DNA of 16,860 nt from JBDTMC01 sp039934475 (GTDB lineage: Bacteria > Acidobacteriota > Terriglobia > Bryobacterales > Bryobacteraceae), in NCBI GenBank assembly GCA_039934475.1, contig JBDTMC010000134.1, forward strand, positions 1-16,860. The letters are read 5' to 3'. Within the stretch, counting starts at the first letter, position 1. Each line of letters begins with the position of its first letter. This document shows, piece after piece, positions 7,294-13,780 of the stretch. The notes below the pieces were generated by a model, which worked only from the letters and a program-made list of their open reading frames with translations, had not been told where the DNA came from and searched no databases. The position numbers and the translations under genes are program-made.

Positions 7294-8739
7294 ATGAATG
7301 AACGCGAATTGACCCAAAGCCTCTTTCAAGGGCTCTCTCGCCGCGACTACATGCGGCAGTCCGCTGCCGGTGCTCTCGCTGCCCTCCTGGGTGGTGCGCC
7401 CCGTGCCTTCGCCGAAGATGCTCCCAAGCCCAAGGCCACCGCCGATAGCGTCATTCTCTTGTGGATGGCCGGCGGCATGGCGCAGACCGAAACGTGGGAT
7501 CCCAAGGCTTACACTGCCTATGAAACCGGCATGGAGAGCAAACGCGTCCTCAGCACCTTTCCCTCCATTCCCACCGTCGTCGACGGCATCCGTCTCTCGC
7601 AGGGTCTTGAGGAAATGGCGAAGGTCATGGACCGCGGGTCGCTCATTCGCTCCCACCGCGTCGGCGATCTTGGCTTCATCCTGCATTCACGCCATCAGTT
7701 CCACTGGCACACCGGTTATGAGCCGCCACAATCCATCGCCGTGCCTCATATGGGCGCCTGGATGGCGAAGATGCTTGGGCCGCGCAGTCCGGAAATGCCG
7801 CCCTTCTTCATCGTCGGCCAAAACATGGAGATCGGCGCCGAAAGCGATCCGCTGAAGTCGTTCCACACGGGCGGTTTCCTCGGTACCGACAACGGTCCCT
7901 TCATGATCATGGACCCGAGCGATGCCGTAGCCACCGTACAGCCGCCCGCAAAGATGGGCGGTGGACGCTTTGCGCGCCGCTATGAGTTGTACCGCAAGCT
8001 GGCCGCCGAAAGCCCCATCGCCCGCGAAGGTTCCGACTATCAGCGCGAAGCCTTGTTGAAATCGCTGGAGAACTCCGATCGACTGCTAAAGTCCGATGCG
8101 TCGAAGGCATTCGATCTCACCCTCGAACCCAAGGAATCCTACGACTACTACAACACCGGGCGCTTCGGCCTCGGTTGTCTACTCGCGCGGCGCCTCGTAG
8201 AGAAAGGGGCTCGCTTCATCGAAGTCACCAGCGAGTACATCCCCTTCCGTCATTGGGACACGCATGAAAACGGCCACGAACGCGCCCTTGGCATGAAGCA
8301 GACCATTGACCGGCCCATCTCCCGCCTCATCCGCGATCTCGAGCAGCGAGGACTGCTCGATCGTACGCTCGTCATCGTTGCCAGCGAATTCGGCCGCGAC
8401 ATGATGACCGAAGGCAAGCCCGGCAAAGAAGTGCAGAACCAGGTGAAGGTTCCCGATATCATGACGAAGATGCAGCACTATGGCATGCACCGCCACTTCA
8501 CAGAGGCAGGTAGCGTGCTCGCCTTCGGCGGTGGTTTCAAGAAGGGGTTCCTCTACGGCGAAACAGCGCCCGAACGGCCCTGCAGCATCCTCAAGAATCC
8601 TGTCACCATCACTGACCTCCACGCCACCATCTACAACGCCATGGGCATCGCCCCCAACGCCGGCGTGGAAGTGGAACAGCGTCCGGTGTACGTCACCAAG
8701 GACGGCAAAGGCAAAGTAGTGGGCGACCTTCTGGCGTAA
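7294..8739 (+). CDS. Tat-exported DUF1501 (alkaline-phosphatase/sulfatase-like) protein
   Basis: This 481-residue protein has a twin-arginine signal SRRDYMRQSAAGALAALLGG (15-34), with cleavage likely after AFA (40). The DUF1501 domain opens with VILLWMAGGMAQTETWDPK and contains HWDTHENGHERALGM, LVIVASEFGRD, HRHFTEAGSVLAFGGGFKKG and the final DLHATIYNAMGI. These positions correspond to metal-binding and fold motifs of the alkaline-phosphatase superfamily as it appears in DUF1501. Tat export implies that it folds, possibly with metal, before crossing the membrane. AGGAAG (7280-7285) lies eight bases before the ATG, and only 12 bp separate it from the DUF1553 gene, its usual partner. The activity is not known; a phosphatase or sulfatase function is inference from the fold. 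Confidence 0.9.
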   Translation: MNERELTQSLFQGLSRRDYMRQSAAGALAALLGGAPRAFAEDAPKPKATADSVILLWMAGGMAQTETWDPKAYTAYETGMESKRVLSTFPSIPTVVDGIRLSQGLEEMAKVMDRGSLIRSHRVGDLGFILHSRHQFHWHTGYEPPQSIAVPHMGAWMAKMLGPRSPEMPPFFIVGQNMEIGAESDPLKSFHTGGFLGTDNGPFMIMDPSDAVATVQPPAKMGGGRFARRYELYRKLAAESPIAREGSDYQREALLKSLENSDRLLKSDASKAFDLTLEPKESYDYYNTGRFGLGCLLARRLVEKGARFIEVTSEYIPFRHWDTHENGHERALGMKQTIDRPISRLIRDLEQRGLLDRTLVIVASEFGRDMMTEGKPGKEVQNQVKVPDIMTKMQHYGMHRHFTEAGSVLAFGGGFKKGFLYGETAPERPCSILKNPVTITDLHATIYNAMGIAPNAGVEVEQRPVYVTKDGKGKVVGDLLA

Positions 8740-8849
8740 GTCTTCACCATATCGCCAGTCGGCCTCTTCGCCTTCCAATCCGGACTTCACTTGTCTGTCC
8801 GCTACCCGCTTGCGGCTATCATGAACTTCTGGGCGCCGGGATAACTCCA

Positions 8850-10058
8850 ATGGTTGAATTCTTTCAGAAGCTGTTTGCCACCGATTTCATGCCTCACGGG
8901 CACTGCTACTTCTGGCGCCCCGAAATCGTCTGGCTCCACGTCATTTCCGACGCTTTGACCGCGCTCGCGTACTTCATTATTCCCTTTGTGCTGGTCCGCC
9001 TCGTCAGAAAACGCAGGGACTTGGCCTTCGATTGGATGTTCGTGCTGTTCGGCGCCTTTATTCTCGCCTGCGGAACCACCCATTTGATGGCCATCTGGAC
9101 TCTTTGGCATCCCGTGTACCGGCTCGAGGGAGCCATCAAAGCCGTTACCGCTCTCGTCTCCCTTCCCACTGCCTTCCTCTTGATCCGGCTGCTTCCCAAT
9201 GCAATTAATCTTCCCAGCCCGGAGCAACTGAGAACCGCGAATCGGGCACTGGAGTCGGAAGTGACCGAGCGAAAGGCCGCCGAGGAGCGAGTCCGAACTC
9301 TGAACGCCGAGTTGGAACTGCGCGTCGCCGCGCGTACAAGAGATCTTGAAATCGCGAACGAACATCTGAAGCGTATGAACGAGGATCTAAGACACTTCGC
9401 CTACGCGGCGTCGCACGACCTCCAGGAACCCTTGCGTATGGTCGTCACCTACAATCAAATGCTCGTCAAAGACTTCTCCGGAGATCTCTCTGAATCCGCC
9501 AGGCGATGTGTTGGCTTCTCCGTCGAAGGAGCTTTGCGGATGCAAGACTTGTCGTCTGGCCTGCGGGAATATTGGCAGGCGAGTGAACGCGGTGAGGATC
9601 GCCGTACCCTCGTTCGATGCGCCGATGCGGTTCACCTCGCCCTTCAGCATCTGGAAACTGCAATCGCCGAGAGTGGAGCCGTGGTCACCCACGACGAGCT
9701 ACCCACTCTTCTCGCCGAAGAGGTGATGCTCTCTCAGTTGTTCCAGAACTTGATCGGAAACGCCATTAAATACCGCGGTGAACAGCCCCCGCGAATACAT
9801 ATTGGCGCAACCAGGAACGCTTCTGTGTGGTTGTTCACCGTAACGGATAACGGTATGGGCATTCCGGCCGAGCATCGGGAAACCGTGTTTGGAGTATTTA
9901 AACGACTACACGGCAAGAACTATCCAGGCGTCGGTATGGGTCTAGCCCTCTGCCGCAAGGTGGTTGAGCGGTACGGTGGACACATTTGGGTCGATCAGCC
10001 GGATAGCGGGGCAGGGTCCGCGTTCAAGTTCACTATTCCCATTGAGGCGACGCGATGA
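8850..10058 (+). CDS. Sensor histidine kinase with ETR1-like ethylene/copper-binding membrane domain
   Basis: This is a 402-residue membrane kinase. Three predicted helices lie at about 29-51, 62-85 and 94-118. Against Arabidopsis ETR1, as I recall that sequence, the key residues match: Asp34, Tyr41, Ile44, Pro45, Ile71, Cys74, His78 and Lys97 correspond to Asp25, Tyr32, Ile35, Pro36, Ile62, Cys65, His69 and Lys91. The first seven align without a gap. Cys65 and His69 bind Cu(I) in ETR1. A coiled coil (126-180) leads to HisKA with phosphoacceptor His189 (ASHDLQEPLR). HATPase motifs are N box NLIGNAIKY (Asn304), G1 DNGMG (333-337), F box VFGVF and G2 GVGMG (360-364). No GAF or PAS domain is present. 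The ATG has a weak ribosome site, and a TATCAT box at 8817-8822 is a possible -10. It overlaps the receiver gene by ATGA. Ligand is inferred, not shown. Confidence 0.9.
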   Translation: MVEFFQKLFATDFMPHGHCYFWRPEIVWLHVISDALTALAYFIIPFVLVRLVRKRRDLAFDWMFVLFGAFILACGTTHLMAIWTLWHPVYRLEGAIKAVTALVSLPTAFLLIRLLPNAINLPSPEQLRTANRALESEVTERKAAEERVRTLNAELELRVAARTRDLEIANEHLKRMNEDLRHFAYAASHDLQEPLRMVVTYNQMLVKDFSGDLSESARRCVGFSVEGALRMQDLSSGLREYWQASERGEDRRTLVRCADAVHLALQHLETAIAESGAVVTHDELPTLLAEEVMLSQLFQNLIGNAIKYRGEQPPRIHIGATRNASVWLFTVTDNGMGIPAEHRETVFGVFKRLHGKNYPGVGMGLALCRKVVERYGGHIWVDQPDSGAGSAFKFTIPIEATR

Positions 10059-10489
10059 GTGAAGCCCTGGCGCCCTTTCACGTGATGATTGTTGAGGACA
10101 ATCCCGCCGATGTGTACCTCGTTGAGCGCGCGTTGCAAGAGAACTGCGTCGCCTATACACTCTCGGTCCTCACCGATGGCGATGAGGCCCTTCGGTGGAT
10201 CTACCACGCCAGCGATCATCCGCCTGAGTTGATCGTTCTTGACCTCCATATGCCGCGCACCGGCGGCGCAGAAGTGCTCCGTGCCATTCGTTCCGCTCCC
10301 CGCCTGGCGGATGTGCCGGTCATGATATTGAGTTCATCCCAATCGCCCTCGGATAAGAATCGGGTGCAGATACTTGGCTTTGCCCGGTACGTGCAAAAGC
10401 CAACGATGCTCGAGGAATTCCTCAGCCAGGTTGGCGGCACAATGAAAGAATTGCTCACTGAAAGCCGCGCTCGAAAAGCCACGCCCTAG
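10055..10489 (+). CDS. Single-domain response regulator (Rcp1/CheY-like receiver)
   Basis: This 144-residue receiver has no output domain. The acidic pocket is Glu14/Asp15 (VEDNPADVYLVERAL), the phosphoacceptor is Asp63 (LIVLDLHMPRTGG), the switch Ser region is ILSSSQS (91-97) and the conserved Lys is Lys115 (YVQKP). It resembles the small receivers paired with phytochrome-type kinases (Rcp1 family), which relay phosphate or bind partners instead of DNA. Its ATG overlaps the kinase stop (ATGA, 10055-10058), so it is the likely cognate partner of that kinase. The output step is not encoded next to it. A hairpin terminator candidate begins 16 bp after the stop. Confidence 0.92.
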   Translation: MSEALAPFHVMIVEDNPADVYLVERALQENCVAYTLSVLTDGDEALRWIYHASDHPPELIVLDLHMPRTGGAEVLRAIRSAPRLADVPVMILSSSQSPSDKNRVQILGFARYVQKPTMLEEFLSQVGGTMKELLTESRARKATP

Positions 10490-10505
10490 GCTGGCCGGGG
10501 AAACT

Positions 10506-10531
10506 GCGGGACCTGTTGGTTCAGGTCCCGC
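10506..10531. terminator. Perfect hairpin between convergent genes, possible bidirectional terminator
   Basis: GCGGGACCTG (10506-10515), a six-base loop TTGGTT and CAGGTCCCGC (10522-10531) form a perfect 10-bp GC-rich stem. It sits between the response-regulator stop (10489) and the stop of the opposing MerR gene (10543). No clear T run follows on either strand, so it is not a classic intrinsic terminator. It could still stop transcription from both sides or protect 3' ends. Confidence 0.65.
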
Positions 10532-10542
10532 CCACTACGCTA

Positions 10543-11064
10543 CTATCCTCCAGCGCTCCATTTTCGGATCCCGGCAATCTCCTCCACCGGAATATGTAAG
10601 TACTCCAGAAACTCCTGGTGATCCCCCGGAGCCGATCGTTCAAACTCCATGTGCCACCGCTGCATGTCGTCGTCCGTGAATCCGGCGCCGCGCATGATCG
10701 ATGTCCATTTTTCCTTCGTCATCATCTGATTTCTCCTGAAGGCCTTGCTTCGCAAGAGCCTGGTTATCGCAAGTTGATGGTTGCGCAGCGTCTCGATCTC
10801 CAAATTGATCTCCGCCAGACGCCGCGTAAGAACGGCCGATGCGTCATTACCGGCGTGATCCAGCAGCGCCCGGATATCCGCCAGTTTCAGGCCTGCGTTC
10901 CTGTAGAGGCAGATCTGCCGTAAGCGCTCAGCGTCCCTATCGCCGTAGCACCGGTAATTCGCCGCGCTGCGCGAAGCGGGACGCAGCAGCCCCATGGATT
11001 CGTAGTACAGCAGCGTGGTGCGGCTCAGCCCGCACTGCGCGGCAAGTTGTGACACGGTATACAT
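10543..11064 (-). CDS. MerR-family transcriptional regulator
   Basis: This 173-residue regulator has an N-terminal winged helix typical of MerR (YTVSQLAAQCGLSRTTLLYYESMGLL, residues 2-27; NYRCYGDRDAERLRQI, 36-51). A dimer helix follows (about 75-108). A C-terminal effector segment (115-170) has the pattern TKEKWTSIMRGAGFTDDDM..WH..FE....DHQEFLEYLHIP, found in MerR proteins with small-molecule rather than metal ligands. Its cysteines (11, 39, 52) do not fit the metal-site positions of CueR/ZntR types. The ATG at 11064 is supported by the HTH start. It is transcribed away from the ThDP gene, and a MerR-type promoter with operator lies just upstream, pointing to autoregulation. The ligand is unknown. 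Confidence 0.92.
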   Translation of the reverse strand: MYTVSQLAAQCGLSRTTLLYYESMGLLRPASRSAANYRCYGDRDAERLRQICLYRNAGLKLADIRALLDHAGNDASAVLTRRLAEINLEIETLRNHQLAITRLLRSKAFRRNQMMTKEKWTSIMRGAGFTDDDMQRWHMEFERSAPGDHQEFLEYLHIPVEEIAGIRKWSAGG

Positions 11065-11076
11065 CGGCCTGTTCCC

Positions 11077-11107
11077 ACTATCAACCCTACAGTTCTAGAC
11101 GGGTCAA
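11077..11107 (-). promoter_or_regulatory. MerR-type promoter with 19-bp spacer and operator
   Basis: Read on the minus strand, a -35 box TTGACC (11107-11102) and a -10 box GATAGT (11082-11077) are separated by exactly 19 bp, the overlong spacer typical of MerR-controlled promoters. The spacer is almost filled by an imperfect inverted repeat (11084-11104, plus strand ACCCTACAG...AGACGGGT) with the ACCC...GGGT ends common to MerR-family operators. The -10 box is 12 bases from the merR ATG, so the leader is very short. The site also lies 45 bp before the ThDP gene start and could affect it. Confidence 0.68.
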
Positions 11108-11148
11108 GAGAAATTATCCGTCTTTGTGGTGAGATGGAAAGACTCGAA

Positions 11149-12687
11149 ATGAATGGCGCTGAATGTCTGCTCCGAACCCTGCTGTCCAATGATGTGGATT
11201 TGTGCCTCGCGAACCCCGGCACATCTGAGATGCAATTCGTCGCCGCTCTTGACCGCGTGCCCGGCATGCGCGGCGTCCTCTGCCTGCAGGAAGCCGTCTG
11301 CAGCGGAGCCGCCGATGGCTACGCCCGCATGGCCGGCAAGCCTGCCGCGACGCTCCTTCACCTCGGGCCTGGACTCGCCAATGCGCTCTCAAATCTCCAC
11401 AACGCCCGCAAGGCCCACTCCCCAGTCATCAACATTGTCGGAGAGCACTCCACTCAGCACCTCGCCTACAACGCGCCCCTCACCACCGACATCGCCGCCA
11501 TCGCCGCTACCATGTCCCATTGGATCCGCACCCTCGAATCGCCCCAGCACATGGGGGAAGCGGCCGCCGCCCTGGTCGAAGCCGCGCGCCAGCCGCCCGG
11601 CCAGATCGCTACTCTCATCATTCCCGCCGATCACTCCTGGAATCCCGCCGGCGCGCCCGGTCCCGTCGTTCCTTGGACGCGCCCCTGCCCGCCCGATCCG
11701 TCCGCCGTCCGCAATGCCGCCCTCTTGATCCGCGAGGGCGCCGCCCTGCTGCTCGGAGGTGGTACTCTCACCCGCCACGGCCTGGAAGCGGCCGGCCGCC
11801 TTGCCGCTGCCGGCGTCCAGATCTTCTCTGACCGCTACGCCGGGCGCACCACGCACGCCCCGGACCTCTTTCAGCCCCAGCGCCTGCCCTACTTCCCGGA
11901 ACGCGCCCAGCCCCTGCTCGCCCATCTCCGTCACCTCGTTCTGGTGGAAGCTCAGCCGCCTGTCTCTTTCTTCGGCTACCCCACCCATCGCAGCTTGCTC
12001 GCCCCGCCGCAATGCGAATGTTTCACCCTCGCCGCGTTTGAAGAGGACGGCTCAGCTGCGCTCCACGCCCTGGCCGACCTCCTTCGCGCGCCGGCCTTTG
12101 TCCCCACCCACAAACCCGCCCCCGCCCTTCCCGCCAATCAGCCCCTCACTCCCACCACCCTCGGCCAGGCCATCGGTGCCTTGCTGCCCCACCACGCCAT
12201 CGTCTCCGATGAGATGGTTTCCGCCGGAGAACCCGTCCTGGAGTGCCTCGGACTCACTGGCGAATACGATCATTTGCCCGTCTGCGGCGGCTCCATCGGT
12301 CAGGGTCTGCCCGTCGCCGTCGGCGCCGCTCTCGCCTGTCATGACCGCAAAGTCTTCGCCCTCGAAGGTGACGGCAGCGGCATGTACACGCATCAGGCGC
12401 TGTGGACGATGGCCCGTGAGAAGCTCGACGTCGTCACCGTCATCTTCGCCAACAAACGCTATCGCATTCTCGATGTGGAAATGGGCCGCACTGGAGCAGG
12501 CGAGCCCGGCCGCGCCGCCAACGACATGATGGACCTCCACCGGCCCGAACTCGACTGGATCAAGCTATCTGAGGGCCTCGGCGTTCCCGCTCGCCGCGCC
12601 GCCACCACCGGTGAATTCATCACCGCATTCCTCGAAGCCGTTACCAGTGCCGGTCCGATACTGATTGAAGCCGTCCTGGCCGATTGA
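11149..12687 (+). CDS. Acetolactate-synthase-like thiamine diphosphate enzyme
   Basis: This 512-residue ThDP-dependent enzyme belongs to the acetolactate synthase/benzoylformate decarboxylase superfamily. The Pyr domain (about 1-165) has NPGTSEMQFVAALDRVPGM and the cofactor-activating Glu48 in LQEAVCSGAADGYARMAGK. The central domain (about 180-320) includes GAALLLGGGTLTRHGLEAAG. The PP domain has the ThDP/Mg2+ motif EGDGSG (GDG at 407-409) with Asn435 closing the motif 28 residues later. It is shorter than true acetolactate synthase and no partner small subunit is nearby, so branched-chain amino-acid synthesis is doubtful; a 2-oxoacid decarboxylase or carboligase is more likely. ATG 11149 is chosen because GGAAAG precedes it by seven bases and homologues begin MNGAE. 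ATG 11134 is in frame but has no spaced ribosome site. It converges on the YqgE-family gene with a 47-bp overlap. Confidence 0.88.
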   Translation: MNGAECLLRTLLSNDVDLCLANPGTSEMQFVAALDRVPGMRGVLCLQEAVCSGAADGYARMAGKPAATLLHLGPGLANALSNLHNARKAHSPVINIVGEHSTQHLAYNAPLTTDIAAIAATMSHWIRTLESPQHMGEAAAALVEAARQPPGQIATLIIPADHSWNPAGAPGPVVPWTRPCPPDPSAVRNAALLIREGAALLLGGGTLTRHGLEAAGRLAAAGVQIFSDRYAGRTTHAPDLFQPQRLPYFPERAQPLLAHLRHLVLVEAQPPVSFFGYPTHRSLLAPPQCECFTLAAFEEDGSAALHALADLLRAPAFVPTHKPAPALPANQPLTPTTLGQAIGALLPHHAIVSDEMVSAGEPVLECLGLTGEYDHLPVCGGSIGQGLPVAVGAALACHDRKVFALEGDGSGMYTHQALWTMAREKLDVVTVIFANKRYRILDVEMGRTGAGEPGRAANDMMDLHRPELDWIKLSEGLGVPARRAATTGEFITAFLEAVTSAGPILIEAVLAD

Positions 12688-13285
12688 ACATTCGGGCGAT
12701 GCTGCGCGTGGCGTCGCTCGATAGCCGTTGCCACAGCGTCTCCGGCTCAGGATCGAAGATCATGTCCGCGTCGGTCTTCAGGATGTGCCACGCGCCTGCT
12801 TCGGTTTCCGCTTCCAGCTGTCCCGCCGACCAGCCCGAATAACCGAGAAACACGCGCAGATCGCCTGGCTGTGCCCCTGCCTTCAGGGCGTTGCTTAGCG
12901 TCTTGTCGCTCGTCACCATATACACGCCGCGCACCACCACCGTCGCCTCGCCCGGGTCCGTTTTCGTCCGCAACACAGCGCGCAGGCCCGCGCGCTCCAC
13001 CGGACCGCCATCGTAGGCCGGCTCCGTCCGCTTCTTGGCTTCGTTCATACCCGCCAGCGCGCGCGACACCGGAATCCGCGATGGCCGGTTCATCACCACA
13101 CCCATGCCCCCTTCTTCGTCATAACGAAGCAGCAGCACCACCGTCTCCACGAAATTCGGGTCTCTCAGTTTGGCGTCCGCCACCAGGAACCGCCCGGCGC
13201 GGAGATTCTCAGTTCGTTCGCCGCTCAGCTGGCTGAGGGCGGCAAATGGGATTAGGAGCAGCAACGCAAGCAACCGGCGCGACAT
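12641..13285 (-). CDS. yqgE: YqgE/AlgH (UPF0301) family protein with N-terminal hydrophobic segment
   Basis: This 214-residue protein carries the UPF0301 domain from about residue 28: LRAGRFLVADAKLRDPNFVETVVLLL, GGMGVVMNRPS, YDGGPV, RVFLGYSGWSAGQLEAE and AWHILKTDADMIFDPEPETLWQRL. The molecular function of the family is not settled. Family members are usually about 185 residues and begin at the domain. This one adds a front segment MSRRLLALLLLIPFAALS that looks like a signal peptide, and a tail of about 27 residues after LWQRL. ATG 13285 is preferred over 13327 because the signal-like segment starts there. The tail is encoded in DNA that also encodes the ThDP enzyme's last residues on the other strand. 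It is divergent from the DUF6526 gene with 56 bp between. Confidence 0.85.
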   Translation of the reverse strand: MSRRLLALLLLIPFAALSQLSGERTENLRAGRFLVADAKLRDPNFVETVVLLLRYDEEGGMGVVMNRPSRIPVSRALAGMNEAKKRTEPAYDGGPVERAGLRAVLRTKTDPGEATVVVRGVYMVTSDKTLSNALKAGAQPGDLRVFLGYSGWSAGQLEAETEAGAWHILKTDADMIFDPEPETLWQRLSSDATRSIARMFNRPGRLQSVSDRHW

Positions 13286-13315
13286 GGCCCATTCTCGCTC
13301 TAATGCGCTTTCTAG

Positions 13316-13321
13316 TACAAT
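13316..13321 (+). promoter_or_regulatory. Possible -10 box (TACAAT) for the DUF6526-patatin run
   Basis: TACAAT matches the -10 consensus at five of six bases, 20 bases before ATG 13342. A Shine-Dalgarno-like GAAGGA lies between them. A weak TTCTCG sits 18 bp upstream as a possible -35. The whole promoter fits in the 56-bp gap divergent from the YqgE-family gene. Confidence 0.35.
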
Positions 13322-13341
13322 CGGCATCTCGAAGGAAAATC

Positions 13342-13776
13342 ATGTCTACCCAAAATGCGAAGTCCCATACCCGCTGGGACATCTCCTATCACTTTGTTCT
13401 CAGTCTCCTTGTGCTGGCGCTGTTAGTCGGCTCCGTTCGCTTTTTCATCGTCTCCCTCAGCCGTGATGGGTCGCTCTATCCGGCCACTCTCCTGCTTCTG
13501 TTGACGCTGGCCGTCACCGTGATTTGGGGGCTCGTCCGCATCTATCCCCTGAAGGCACAGGACCGCGCCATCCGTGCCGAAGAGAATCTCCGCCATTTTG
13601 CCCTCACCGGACGCCTCCTCAGTCCCAAACTCACCATCAAACAGATTGTCGCCCTGCGCTTTGCCTCGGATGAAGAGCTGGCTGCCCTCGCCGCCAAAGC
13701 AGCGGCGGAAGACATGCCTCCCAAGGCAATCAAGGAATCCATCCGTACCTGGAAGCCGGACTTGTACCGCGTATAA
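13342..13776 (+). CDS. DUF6526 family two-helix membrane protein
   Basis: This 144-residue protein has two transmembrane helices, at about 20-38 (LSLLVLALLVGSVRFFIVSL) and 45-64 (LYPATLLLLLTLAVTVIWGL). A charged cytosolic part holds the family core KAQDRAIRAEENLRHFALTG (71-90), then LTIKQIVALRFASDEELAAL, and ends in WKPDLYRV. I recognise this pattern as DUF6526, a family common in Acidobacteria with no known function. The ATG at 13342 is chosen over the upstream open frame (to 13246) because GAAGGA precedes it and the family starts with MSTQN-like residues. It is followed four bases later by the patatin gene, so the two are probably co-transcribed. Confidence 0.85.
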   Translation: MSTQNAKSHTRWDISYHFVLSLLVLALLVGSVRFFIVSLSRDGSLYPATLLLLLTLAVTVIWGLVRIYPLKAQDRAIRAEENLRHFALTGRLLSPKLTIKQIVALRFASDEELAALAAKAAAEDMPPKAIKESIRTWKPDLYRV

Positions 13777-13780
13777 CAGC

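Noticed and set aside
11759..12529. 256-codon plus-strand frame in another phase inside the ThDP gene
   Set aside because: The composition is almost only Ser, Pro, Ala and Arg, typical of a frame-shifted reading of a GC-rich gene. The ThDP frame carries the GDG...N motif.
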